The translations under genes and the position numbers were made by a program. From Kiritimatiellia bacterium (lineage in GTDB: Bacteria; Verrucomicrobiota; Kiritimatiellia; RFP12; UBA1067), in the NCBI GenBank assembly GCA_017508315.1, contig JAFVZE010000182.1:1-18717 (forward strand): DNA of 18,717 bases. Direction: 5' to 3'. The first letter of the stretch is position 1. Every line of letters starts with the position of its first letter. Positions 7,460 to 15,304 of this stretch are shown one piece after another. Below the pieces are notes generated by a model, which was not told the DNA's origin, did no database searches, and saw only the letters and a list, made by a program, of their open reading frames with translations.

Positions 7460-8944
7460 ATGATTCCCAGAAAGTATCTTGCCGTTTTCACGATGCTCGT
7501 GAGCTGTTTCGCCCTCTGGGGGCTGCTCAACAACATGACGGACAATCTCGTGCCGGCGTTCCAGCGGATATTCACGATGGATCAGTCGAAGGCGGGTCTG
7601 GTGCAGGTCGCTTTTTACGGGGCTTATGCCGTTCTGGCGATTTTCGCGAGTGTTCTCGCCGAAGAGCTTTCGTACCGCAAAGGCGTGCTCATAGGCCTTG
7701 CGATCTACATCGCCGGCGCGCTTTTGTACATCCCGGCGTGCGTGGCGCAGTCGTTCGACATATATTTCGTGGCGATTTTCATCGTGGCGGCCGGCTGTTC
7801 GCTTCTGGAGACCACCTGCAATCCGTACGTTCTTTCGCTCGGATCGCAGGATACGGCGGTAAGGCGGCTCAATTTCGCGCAGATGTTCAATCCCGTAGGG
7901 TCGATGCTCGGTATCGTCCTTGCCCAGCAGCTCATCCTTTCCCATCTCAATCCCGCCACCGCCGAAGAGCGCGCGGTGATGGATCCGGCGGTGAGAAAGG
8001 CGATTGTCGACAACGAGCTTTTCTGGGTCTGCGCGCCTTACGTGGGGTTGTGCGCGATCGCGGCGGTGATCTGGTCCTTCTTCCTGCGCACCAAGGACGA
8101 GCAGGAGCAGTCCAAGGGGGCGTTCAGGCGCGTGACGGCGGCGGCCGCGGCAGCGCTCGTTCCGCTCGTCACGCTTTACGCGCTTTTCCCGGAGATGAAC
8201 AAGGTGGTGTGGATTCTCTGCGGCTGCATCGGGCCGTTCGTCTATGTCGCCGTCGTGCCGGTCTACCGCTCGATGCTCGCCGCGCTTCTCTCCAATCCCA
8301 GATACTGGTGCGGAGTCATAGCCCAGTTCTTCTACGTCGGCGTGCAGATCGCCGCCTGGACGTGGATGAACGTGTACTGCCAGAAGGAGCTCGGGGTGAC
8401 CCCCGCCGTGGCGGCGGTCTACTACACGATCGCCATAGTCCTTTTCATCGTCTGCCGCTGGACGGCGACGTTCCTCATGAAGTATTTCAATCCGGCGAAG
8501 ATGATGGCGCTTTTCGCGCTCGGGGCTTTCGCCTGTTCGCTCGGCGTGGTCTATCTGCCGACGGAAACGGTCTTCTCCGTCGGGAAGTACGCCTTCGGCT
8601 GGAACATCGTCTGCCTCGTGGCGATGAGCGGCTTCATGTCGCTTATGTTCCCCACGATCTACGGCATCGCGCTCGGCGGACTTGATTCCAAGTCGGTGAA
8701 GCTCGGCGCGGCGGGACTCATCATGGCGATTCTCGGCGGCGCGATCATCACGCCGTGGATGGCGGGCGTCATAGGGGACGGCTCTTCGTTCTTCGCCTCG
8801 CTCGTTTCCGGTTTCTCGACCGAGTGGGATGAGAATCTCAAACTTTCCCAGACTTCGCTCAGGGCGTCGTTCTTCGTGCCGGCGGTCTGCTTCGCGGTCG
8901 TGGGACTCTACGCGTTTATATTCAAGTCGAATAATTGCCGTTGA
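7460..8944 (+). CDS. MFS sugar transporter, FucP (L-fucose:H+ symporter) family, with two extra membrane segments
   Basis: Inner-membrane proton-coupled sugar symporter, 494 residues. FucP marks: FALWGLLNNMTDNLVPAF near the N-terminus, with Asp28 at the place of the FucP proton-carrier Asp46; ETTCNPYV with Glu117 at the place of Glu135; RRLNFAQMFNPVGSMLG; and AQFFYVGVQIAAW. FucP relatives are about 430 residues. Here two additional hydrophobic stretches (about 224-246 and 249-272) sit between the usual TM6 and TM7. The ATG at 7460 is chosen because the family homology starts there; an in-frame upstream start at 7376 would overlap the acetyltransferase gene. Its ribosome site is weak (GAAAGCGAAG). 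No terminator is visible before the tRNA promoter, whose -35 overlaps this stop codon. Sugar specificity is unknown. Confidence 0.87.
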   Translation: MIPRKYLAVFTMLVSCFALWGLLNNMTDNLVPAFQRIFTMDQSKAGLVQVAFYGAYAVLAIFASVLAEELSYRKGVLIGLAIYIAGALLYIPACVAQSFDIYFVAIFIVAAGCSLLETTCNPYVLSLGSQDTAVRRLNFAQMFNPVGSMLGIVLAQQLILSHLNPATAEERAVMDPAVRKAIVDNELFWVCAPYVGLCAIAAVIWSFFLRTKDEQEQSKGAFRRVTAAAAAALVPLVTLYALFPEMNKVVWILCGCIGPFVYVAVVPVYRSMLAALLSNPRYWCGVIAQFFYVGVQIAAWTWMNVYCQKELGVTPAVAAVYYTIAIVLFIVCRWTATFLMKYFNPAKMMALFALGAFACSLGVVYLPTETVFSVGKYAFGWNIVCLVAMSGFMSLMFPTIYGIALGGLDSKSVKLGAAGLIMAILGGAIITPWMAGVIGDGSSFFASLVSGFSTEWDENLKLSQTSLRASFFVPAVCFAVVGLYAFIFKSNNCR

Positions 8945-8970
8945 CTTCCAAGCGGAGATTATGATATACT
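8941..8970 (+). promoter_or_regulatory. Strong sigma70-type promoter of the tRNA-asmA-rsmA operon
   Basis: TTGACT at 8941-8946, an 18-bp spacer, and TATACT at 8965-8970. The -35 overlaps the TGA of the MFS gene. Transcription should start near 8977, about 15 nt before the first tRNA. It is among the closest to consensus in the window, as expected for stable RNA. Confidence 0.75.
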
Positions 8971-8991
8971 ACCAAACGTTTTCGACATGTT

Positions 8992-9067
<76 letters not shown>

Positions 9068-9081
9068 ATCGGATACAAGTA

Positions 9082-9166
9082 GCACCCGTGGTGAAATTGG
9101 CATACACGCCAGATTCAGGTTCTGGTGCCGCAAGGTGTGTGGGTTCAAATCCCACCGGGTGCACCA
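9082..9166 (+). tRNA. tRNA-Leu (anticodon CAG)
   Basis: Class II tRNA of 85 nt with encoded CCA. The acceptor GCACCCG pairs with CGGGTGC, the anticodon stem CCAGA/TCTGG holds loop TTCAGGT with anticodon CAG (reads CUG), there is a long variable arm, and the T arm is GTGGG-TTCAAAT-CCCAC. It lies 14 bp after tRNA-Ala. Confidence 0.96.
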
Positions 9167-9176
9167 AATACAAGAC

Positions 9177-9251
9177 GGCCCCTTCGTCTATCGGCTAGGA
9201 CATCTGGTTCTCATCCAGGCAAGAGGAGTTCGACTCTCCTAGGGGCTGCCA
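9177..9251 (+). tRNA. tRNA-Glu (anticodon CTC)
   Basis: 75 nt with encoded CCA. The acceptor GGCCCCT pairs with AGGGGCT (G1 opposite U72, wobble). Anticodon loop TTCTCAT gives CTC (reads GAG). The T arm is AGGAG-TTCGACT-CTCCT. It lies 10 bp after tRNA-Leu and only 5 nt before the next protein start. Confidence 0.96.
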
Positions 9252-9256
9252 AAGCA

Positions 9257-10987
9257 ATGAAGAAAGCGCTGAAAATTTTCTGGAAAACGGTGAAGTGGAG
9301 CTTCATCGTTTTTTGTTTTTATCTTCTCTCGCTTTTTTTCCGCGAAGAGCGCATTTCCGGAGAGTTCGTCGATTCCATCGCGGATGGATATCTTCCTTCC
9401 AACATCGTTGTCCATGTCGATTCGGTATCGGTGAATTTCTCATCCGGTATAAAAATACGCGGACTTAAGGTTTACGACCGCACCAAGTCGAACCCGCTGG
9501 AAAGCGTCGTTTCCGCCGATAAGATCGTGGTGGATCCGGTGCGCCGCAAGGTGCGGGCCGAGGGATTGCGCTTTCCGAGACTGCACGACGGGTATTATCT
9601 TCCCGGGAATCTCGAGCGCAACTCAAGAGTGGAGGTCGAACTTCCGGAAGTGCCGGAATTCGAACTGCTGCTCGAACGGCCGCGCATTCTCGGACTGGAA
9701 CCGCAGCTGGTGGAGGCCACGGTAAGCTGCCGTCGGGACCGCCTGGATGCCTCCAGAGTAAGGGTCGTCTGGCCCGGCGGCGGCAACGGCAGCGCGGTGG
9801 ACGGTTTCTGCACCGTCGATATCGCCGGGCAGCGCGTGTACGGAGAGGTGTCCGGGTTCGCCACGCAGGAGCACATCCGTCCGCTGATAGTCGCGCTCGA
9901 CGTTCCGGTCGCGCTGCCGTACATCGACGGTTTCACGGGGGTCGTCAAACCGGTGCCGGCGTTCTGCAGCTGGGATGTGAATCTCGTCAACAACGATTTC
10001 AACCTCAAACTCGATCTGCATCCGGAACTCGGCAAATACAACGGAGTGCCGATGCGCAACGCCGACGGGAAGATCGATCTGTTCGTCTACACCCGCGGGA
10101 CCAATCTCAATTTCAACACCCAGATAGGGCCGATATCCGCGCACGACCGCGCCGGGAAGCAGCTTTCCGGAAAAATTCTCATCCGCGGAACCAACAATGT
10201 GAACCGGCTGTATTTCGATTCGGTGAGCGAAATCGGCGCCGGGGCGCTGCTTGACATCGTCGGTTATCTCAACAAGGGGGAACTGGACTGGCTTGAATGC
10301 GAAACCCCGCCGAAGGTGACGGTCAAAGGGATGCTTGCCGCCGATTACGCCCGCCAATCCGAGAACGATCTCCACGGACGGGTCGAATTCCGCAGCGGCA
10401 GCGTCCTCGGCGTCCCGATGCGGGACGTGAAGTGCGATTTCGCCTATGTCGGCGACGAGGTGGTGTTCAGGGATTTCAGCGGCAGCGGTAAAATCGGCGA
10501 CCGCGACGGCGATGTCAGCGGCATCTTCAGGATGAAAGTGCGCGAAGGCGCCGAGTTTCCCCGCGATCTTAACGGCAGCGGTTCGATCAGGGTCGAAAAC
10601 GGCTGCATAGTGCGCATGAAGCTCTTCATGGGGCTTACCGATCTCATGGCGGAGAAGGTGCCGGGAATCGGCAATGTGGTCAACCAGACAAACGCTTCGG
10701 CGGATTTCACGATAACCAACGGCGTTTTGCGCTCCGACAACGTGCGTATAGAAGGTAAGATTTTTTCGATCAGGATGAAGGGCAGCTACGATGCGGTGCG
10801 CGATGATCTGGATTTCAAGGTGCAGGTGCAGTTTTTCAAGCAGAATTCGATAGTCGGCAAACTGCTCCGGCCGCTTACGTGGGCGTTTTCCGAGCTTCTG
10901 CTGGATTTCCGGCTTACGGGACCGCTGGACGATCCGAAGTGGTCGTACGAGAATATCGTCAAGAAAATGATGGAGGTGGGGAAATGA
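9257..10987 (+). CDS. AsmA-like envelope protein with one N-terminal membrane anchor
   Basis: A 576-residue protein with a basic N-terminus and one membrane helix (about 13-28), followed by a long beta-rich extracytoplasmic region. The pattern near the N-terminus (IADGYLPSNIVVHVDSVSV...KIRGLKVYD) and at the C-terminus (GSGSIRVENG, TNASADFTITNGVLRSDNV, LRLTGPLDDPKW-like ending) resembles AsmA/TamB-type proteins that help phospholipid or outer-membrane protein traffic. The family assignment is by pattern only; no catalytic motif is expected. The start at 9257 lies 5 nt after tRNA-Glu, where the membrane anchor begins; upstream frame extensions run through the tRNA and are artefacts. Its stop overlaps rsmA as ATGA. 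The only SD-like bases (AGGGG, 9241-9245) lie in the tRNA acceptor stem. Confidence 0.7.
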   Translation: MKKALKIFWKTVKWSFIVFCFYLLSLFFREERISGEFVDSIADGYLPSNIVVHVDSVSVNFSSGIKIRGLKVYDRTKSNPLESVVSADKIVVDPVRRKVRAEGLRFPRLHDGYYLPGNLERNSRVEVELPEVPEFELLLERPRILGLEPQLVEATVSCRRDRLDASRVRVVWPGGGNGSAVDGFCTVDIAGQRVYGEVSGFATQEHIRPLIVALDVPVALPYIDGFTGVVKPVPAFCSWDVNLVNNDFNLKLDLHPELGKYNGVPMRNADGKIDLFVYTRGTNLNFNTQIGPISAHDRAGKQLSGKILIRGTNNVNRLYFDSVSEIGAGALLDIVGYLNKGELDWLECETPPKVTVKGMLAADYARQSENDLHGRVEFRSGSVLGVPMRDVKCDFAYVGDEVVFRDFSGSGKIGDRDGDVSGIFRMKVREGAEFPRDLNGSGSIRVENGCIVRMKLFMGLTDLMAEKVPGIGNVVNQTNASADFTITNGVLRSDNVRIEGKIFSIRMKGSYDAVRDDLDFKVQVQFFKQNSIVGKLLRPLTWAFSELLLDFRLTGPLDDPKWSYENIVKKMMEVGK

Positions 10988-11790
10988 ATCTGACGAGTCC
11001 GAGTCAGGTGAAAGCCTGGTGCATCGCCAACGATTTCCATCCGAACCGGGTATTGGGGCAGAATTTTCTCATCGATCAGAACGCGCTCAAAGCGATTGTC
11101 GACGCCGGTTTCGACGGCGCGGTGCCGAAGGACGGGAAATTGAGCGTGCTTGAGATCGGCCCCGGGCTCGGGGTCATGACCGAGGAGATGCTCGCTCGCG
11201 GAGCTTCGGTCACCGCGATTGAAAAAGACCCGGTGCTCGCCGCGAGGCTCAAGGAATCGCTCGGCGATCCCGCCGCGCTGGAGGTGATCGCCGGTGACGC
11301 GCTTGCGGTGAAAACGGAAAAGGCGTTCGACTGCATGGTCAGCAATCTTCCGTATCAGGCCGGGACGAGGATTCTGCTGGAATTGGCGATAAAGCGCGAG
11401 CTGCCGATGATGACGGTTCTGGTGCAGAGCGAGGTCGCCGAGCGGCTTGCGGCAAAGGAGGGTTCCAAAACCCGCGGATTGGCCGGCGTCTGGGCGCAGC
11501 TCGACTATGACGTCAAAATCGTGCGCAAGGTTTCGGCGAGCTGTTTCTGGCCGCGGCCCGAAATATCCTCGACGGTCGTCAAACTGGTCCGCCATGACCG
11601 CAATCTCCCGCTTTCGGAGAAGGAGCGGACGTTTTTCCGCAGATTGACCAAACAGGCCTTCGAGCACCGGCGCAAACAGCTTGGCAGCATTTTCAAGGAT
11701 TTGATACAATCTGCGGCGAGGGCCGAAGAGCTTTCAAACAACGACTGGATAGAATTGACGAAAGGATTGTCAGACAATGAGGACACCTGA
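10984..11790 (+). CDS. rsmA: 16S rRNA (adenine1518-N6/adenine1519-N6)-dimethyltransferase
   Basis: SAM-dependent dimethylation of the two adjacent adenines near the 3' end of 16S rRNA during 30S maturation; 268 residues, as usual. Motifs: LGQNFLID at 24-31, VLEIGPGLGVMT (SAM motif I), IEKDP (ribose-binding acid), GDAL, and the target-base motif NLPY at 121-124. The C-terminal helical domain ends with FEHRRKQLGSI. The ATG at 10984 makes an ATGA overlap with the previous gene and has a strong GGAGGTGGGG ribosome site at 10972-10981. The 3' end overlaps the hexokinase start by 14 bp. Synonym ksgA. Confidence 0.96.
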   Translation: MNLTSPSQVKAWCIANDFHPNRVLGQNFLIDQNALKAIVDAGFDGAVPKDGKLSVLEIGPGLGVMTEEMLARGASVTAIEKDPVLAARLKESLGDPAALEVIAGDALAVKTEKAFDCMVSNLPYQAGTRILLELAIKRELPMMTVLVQSEVAERLAAKEGSKTRGLAGVWAQLDYDVKIVRKVSASCFWPRPEISSTVVKLVRHDRNLPLSEKERTFFRRLTKQAFEHRRKQLGSIFKDLIQSAARAEELSNNDWIELTKGLSDNEDT

Positions 11791-13066
11791 AGAGTTCCTG
11801 CAGGACGGCGGCTTTGTGCTTGCCGCGGATATCGACCGTCAGGGCATGATCTCCACCTTCCTGAGCGAAATGGACAAGGGGCTCAGGGGCGAGGAATCGT
11901 CGCTGAGGATGATCCCCGCCTATGTCGGCGTGAGCGGCAAGATTCCCAGCGGCGCCAAGGCGGCGGTGCTCGACGCCGGCGGCACGAATTTCCGCTCGGC
12001 GGTCGTGTCGATCCCCCCGTCGGTGGAAGACCGCGTCAATCAGCCGATGCCCGGCAGCAGGGAGGAGGTCGGCGAAGATGAGTTCTATCAGGCTTTCGCA
12101 TCGGAATTGAAGCGCGTCGCGCCCAAGGCCACCGTCGACAGGTTCGGCTGGTGCTTTTCCTACAACGCCGACGTGACGCCGGAACTTGACGCAAGGCTCA
12201 ACTGCTGGACGAAGGGCATCAAGGCTCCCGCCATCGTCGGGCAGTACGTGGGCGCGGAACTGCTGAGGCGCATGGGAGGCGGTTCCATCGCCATCGTCAA
12301 CGATACCGTGGCGACCCTTCTGGCGGCGAAAGCGGTGGAGGGCGAGCGCACGTATTCGTCGTATATCGGCTTCATCCTCGGCACGGGCACCAACACCGCC
12401 TATGTCGAGCGCAATTCCAACATCACCAAGCTCTCCGGGCTCGATCCGGCGGGTTCGATGATCATCAACGCCGAATCCGGTTCCTTCGACAAGCTCGAGC
12501 GCTCGAAGTTCGATCTGGCGATGGACGCCAAGCAGATGGATCCCGGACACAATCCGCTGGAGAAGATGATCGCAGGCGGCTATCTCGGCGCGGTCGGGCT
12601 GGAGGTCTACAAGGCCGCGGCAAAGGAGGGGATGTTCTCCGCGAAGGCGGCCGCGGCGGTCGGGGGGCTCGGGACGCTCGAGACGATGGATTTCGACAAC
12701 TTCTGCGCGGCGCTGCGCAAGGAAGGGCGCGATAATCCGCTGGATGCGATTTTCACCGACGCCGACGACGCCAAGATGGCCCGCAGGCTCGGCATTCCGG
12801 TTTTCGAGCGCGCGGCGGTTCTGACGGCGATTCATCTGGCGGCCTTCTGCATCAAGTCCGGCGCCGGCGCGGACGCTTCGGCGCCGATCGCCATCAACGC
12901 CGACGGCTCCACCTACTACAAGACCCGCGCCATCCGTTTCGCCGAGACGGTCAAGCGCGAGCTGGACGACATGCTCGTGCGCCGCCGCAACATCCACTAC
13001 GAAATCACGGCTCAGGTCGAAGACGCGCCCATGGTCGGAGCGGCGATCGCCGCGATGCTCAAATGA
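11777..13066 (+). CDS. Eukaryotic-type hexokinase
   Basis: Cytoplasmic ATP-dependent hexose kinase, 429 residues, built like one half of an animal hexokinase or yeast glucokinase rather than bacterial Glk/ROK. Motifs: the SLRMIPAYV lead, phosphate-1 LDAGGTNFR at 65-73, sugar-site FSYNAD near 127-132 (FSFP.. in the family), CWTKG at 143-147, catalytic Asp176 in IVNDTVATLLA, GTGTNTAYVE at 202-211, INAESGSFD with Glu233, DPGHNPLEKMIAGGYLG with Glu262, and IAINADGSTYYK near the C-terminus. It overlaps rsmA by 14 bp and the SurA-like gene by ATGA, so it is translated within a housekeeping operon. It would phosphorylate sugars arriving through non-PTS transporters such as the FucP-like one. The exact sugar is uncertain because the FSFP and EWG motifs deviate. 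Confidence 0.9.
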   Translation: MRTPEEFLQDGGFVLAADIDRQGMISTFLSEMDKGLRGEESSLRMIPAYVGVSGKIPSGAKAAVLDAGGTNFRSAVVSIPPSVEDRVNQPMPGSREEVGEDEFYQAFASELKRVAPKATVDRFGWCFSYNADVTPELDARLNCWTKGIKAPAIVGQYVGAELLRRMGGGSIAIVNDTVATLLAAKAVEGERTYSSYIGFILGTGTNTAYVERNSNITKLSGLDPAGSMIINAESGSFDKLERSKFDLAMDAKQMDPGHNPLEKMIAGGYLGAVGLEVYKAAAKEGMFSAKAAAAVGGLGTLETMDFDNFCAALRKEGRDNPLDAIFTDADDAKMARRLGIPVFERAAVLTAIHLAAFCIKSGAGADASAPIAINADGSTYYKTRAIRFAETVKRELDDMLVRRRNIHYEITAQVEDAPMVGAAIAAMLK

Positions 13067-13917
13067 AAAGCGCGCTCGTAATCCTGTTGGGCGCGGCACT
13101 CGTCTGCCGCGCCTTCGCGCTTGAAGTCGACGGAGTCGCCGCCCAGGTCGGCACGGAGACGATTCTGCGTTCCGACGTTTACAATGAAATGCGCCGTCAG
13201 GGGCTTTCGGATCCGTCGCGCTACGTTGAAGTGCGCAATATGATGATCGAACACAAGCTCATCGCCAGGGCCGCGCGGGAAGCGAAGATGCAGATGCAGG
13301 ACTGGGTCGTCGAAAACCGGGTCCGCGAGATCGTCAAGCGCGCTTTCGGCGGCGACCGCAACAGGCTCGTCGAGATGCTGGGCCGGCAGAAAATGTCCTA
13401 TTCGGAATGGCGCGCCCGTCTGCGCGAGGATATGGTGGTCTCGGCCATGCGCTGGAACGTGATCGACAAATACGTTTCGATCAGTCCGGCGATGATGCGG
13501 GAGGAATTCGCGAAAAACCCGGGACGCTACGAGAGCGAACGCAAGGTGTCGGTTTCGGTGATAATGCTCGAGCCGGACGAGAAACTCCGAAGAGAAGAGA
13601 TTTCCAGGGCGCTCGGCGAAAAAAGTTTCGAATCGCTGGGCGCGAAGAAATACGTGAAAATCAAACCGGAGGATGTGTTCAAGCCGGAGATCTGCGAGGA
13701 AATCGAAAAGATGCCCCGCGGAACGATCAGCCGCTGGATGGAGATCGACGGATGGAGCTTTCTCATCCGCAAGGACGACGATATCGCCGGAAAGAAGATG
13801 ACGTTCGCCGAGGCTTGCGATCTCATCGAGGCCAATCTGCGCGAGTCGGAGTCGAAGAAGGCGTACTCCGAATGGATGGAACGGCTCCGGGCAGAGACTT
13901 ACATCAAGGTGTATTGA
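13063..13917 (+). CDS. SurA-like periplasmic chaperone / peptidyl-prolyl isomerase
   Basis: A 284-residue exported protein. The signal peptide is MKSALVILLGAALVCRAFA with likely cleavage after residue 19 (AFA|LE). The mature start VDGVAAQVGTETILRSDV is the SurA N-terminal pattern and is followed by a helical chaperone domain to about 150. Residues about 160-250 look like a shortened parvulin domain (VSVSVIML..., KMPRGTISRWMEIDGWSFLIRKDD). The closing helix ends in AYSEWMERLRAETYIKVY, as in SurA. In E. coli SurA escorts outer-membrane proteins and has two parvulin domains; here there is one reduced copy, so isomerase activity is doubtful. Notably, E. coli also carries surA upstream of rsmA. 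The ATGA overlap with hexokinase fixes the start. Confidence 0.78.
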   Translation: MKSALVILLGAALVCRAFALEVDGVAAQVGTETILRSDVYNEMRRQGLSDPSRYVEVRNMMIEHKLIARAAREAKMQMQDWVVENRVREIVKRAFGGDRNRLVEMLGRQKMSYSEWRARLREDMVVSAMRWNVIDKYVSISPAMMREEFAKNPGRYESERKVSVSVIMLEPDEKLRREEISRALGEKSFESLGAKKYVKIKPEDVFKPEICEEIEKMPRGTISRWMEIDGWSFLIRKDDDIAGKKMTFAEACDLIEANLRESESKKAYSEWMERLRAETYIKVY

Positions 13918-13981
13918 ACCGCGTTCCCGTCGGCGCGTTAGTTTCGTGTAACAATTCTTCCGTTCGGATTTGATAAAGTAT

Positions 13982-14007
13982 ACGTCCCGCCGCAAACGGC
14001 GGGACGT
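13982..14007 (+). promoter_or_regulatory. Perfect 11-bp hairpin immediately before comEC
   Basis: ACGTCCCGCCG, loop CAAA, CGGCGGGACGT. The stem ends one base before the ATG at 14009, so the only SD-like purines (GGCGGG) are buried in the 3' arm. It could gate comEC translation. It could also mark the end of the upstream operon, but there is no U-run after it. It shares the GTCCCG...CGGGAC core with the hairpin at 15359-15374. Confidence 0.5.
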
Positions 14008-14008
14008 T

Positions 14009-15193
14009 ATGACTGAACGGAAATGGCTGTCGGTGTGCGCGGCTTTCGCGCTGGGCGAGGCGGTTGCCTCGCTCGGTCCCAATTTTGCCGAAGCGTGGCC
14101 GGTGTGCGCGTTCGCGGCGGTGTTGCTGGCGGTGTGGGGCACGGCGGTCGGGTCGTCGTGCTGCCGGTTCCTGTGCGTTGTCGCGCTCGGGATCGGCGTT
14201 TATCTCTTTTCGGAGCTTGAACAGGAACGGGAGTTTCGCGACCGGCCGTGGATGCGGCAGGTTCACGCCAAAAGCAGGAGGGCCGAACCCGGATCCTGTC
14301 CGCTCGCCCGGCGGTTCCGTAGGGAACTATCGCGTCGCATGGGCGTCGGGCTTGATCATGCGCCGGATATCGCGGATATGAACCGTGCCATTCTGCTCGG
14401 CGAGCGCAGAGGCATAAATCCGGAGATGCGGCGTGATTTCGTCAGGTCGGGAACGGTTCACGTTTTCGCCATTTCCGGTCTGCATGTCATGGTGATAGCC
14501 AACGCTTTCATCGTCATGGCCGCGTTTGCGGCGGTGCCTTTCCGGCTGCGGGCGCTCGCGGCGGCGCCTGCGCTGTGGGGGTATGTCTGGCTGATCGGTT
14601 TTCCTCCGAGCGCGGTGCGCGCCGCGCTGATGGCGAGCATCCATTTTTCCGCGCCGCTGTTCTGGCGTCGGCCCAATGCGGCGGTTTCATGGGCGATCGC
14701 GTTTATGATTCTGCACATCCGTTCTCCGAGGCTGATTTCCGACATCGGCTGCCAGCTGTCGTTCGCGGTCATGCTGGCGATTGTTCTTGCCGCGAGACGG
14801 GCGCGCGGGCTGCCGGAGATCAGGCAGCGCATGGCGGTCGCTTTTTCCGCATGGGCGGCCGGAGTGCCGATAGTCGCACATGCGTTCGGATCGTTTACGC
14901 CCGGCGGACTGGCGGCGAATCTGGCGCTGGTGCCGGCGGCTTCGGTCGCGGTCGTGTCGTGCGTAGTCGGACTTGCGCTCAGCTGGGCCGGAGATACGGT
15001 ACTGTCTCATGCGAACAATTTCGCCGCGCTCGTTACATCGTCCATGGCTCATATTTCCGGCATGGTGGCGCGCTGCCCGGGTGCGAATTTTGAAATCGCC
15101 CGGTGGGGGATCGCGGAGTGCGCGTTATGGTACGCGGTTTTTCTGTCGGTGCCGTATGTCATCCGGCGCATATTGTCAAAGCGTCTGTTTTAA
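14009..15193 (+). CDS. comEC: ComEC/Rec2-family competence channel protein, short form
   Basis: Inner-membrane protein for uptake of single-stranded DNA in transformation; 394 residues. The Competence domain signature is clear: MNRAILLGERRGI, then FAISGLHVMVIAN (FAISGLH at 153-159), FPPSAVRAALM, and SDIGCQLSFAVMLA, with about eight or more hydrophobic helices. Full ComEC proteins run to about 700-800 residues. This one keeps the membrane core but has only a short two-helix N-terminal region and no metallo-beta-lactamase-like nuclease domain. The ATG at 14009 is preferred; a TTG at 13970 in frame would place the hairpin inside the coding region. It stands apart from the preceding operon by 91 bp. 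The stop is TAA at 15191. Confidence 0.82.
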   Translation: MTERKWLSVCAAFALGEAVASLGPNFAEAWPVCAFAAVLLAVWGTAVGSSCCRFLCVVALGIGVYLFSELEQEREFRDRPWMRQVHAKSRRAEPGSCPLARRFRRELSRRMGVGLDHAPDIADMNRAILLGERRGINPEMRRDFVRSGTVHVFAISGLHVMVIANAFIVMAAFAAVPFRLRALAAAPALWGYVWLIGFPPSAVRAALMASIHFSAPLFWRRPNAAVSWAIAFMILHIRSPRLISDIGCQLSFAVMLAIVLAARRARGLPEIRQRMAVAFSAWAAGVPIVAHAFGSFTPGGLAANLALVPAASVAVVSCVVGLALSWAGDTVLSHANNFAALVTSSMAHISGMVARCPGANFEIARWGIAECALWYAVFLSVPYVIRRILSKRLF

Positions 15194-15210
15194 TGCGCGC
15201 ACCACTTTTG

Positions 15211-15256
15211 TGTCAAGGCGATGCCTGTATTAAGCCTTCTTGCGCAATATTTTCTA
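15211..15256 (+). terminator. Possible weak terminator after comEC
   Basis: AAGGC and GCCTT pair around a 14-nt loop, followed by CTTGCGCAATATTTTCT. The 5-bp stem is short and the T tract is interrupted, so this is tentative. The stretch includes the palindrome TTGCGCAA at 15240-15247. Confidence 0.25.
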
Positions 15257-15262
15257 AAAAAT

Positions 15263-15271
15263 GGGGGGGGG
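15263..15271 (+). repeat. G9 homopolymer tract in the promoter region
   Basis: Nine consecutive G after an A6-T stretch, about 34 bp upstream of the -35 of the GH109 gene. It is the longest single-base run I see in the window and could slip in replication. Confidence 0.9.
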
Positions 15272-15304
15272 TACGATTTTATGAAAATAACGACAGGTTT
15301 GCCG

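Noticed and set aside
8945..8991. Possible terminator between the MFS gene and the tRNAs
   Set aside because: No stem followed by a T-run was found; the stretch is explained by the tRNA promoter.
9125..9256. A 44-residue N-terminal extension of the AsmA-like protein
   Set aside because: It is a translation of tRNA-Leu and tRNA-Glu. The membrane anchor that should be near the N-terminus starts after the ATG at 9257.
11693..13099. A 468-codon minus-strand frame opposite the hexokinase gene
   Set aside because: Antisense shadow of a gene with a full set of hexokinase motifs; low-complexity His/Arg/Gly composition and no recognisable domain.
13970..14008. TTG start that would lengthen ComEC by 13 residues
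   Set aside because: The extension is a basic stretch encoded by the perfect hairpin and has no family support. The ATG at 14009 is simpler, though not proven.
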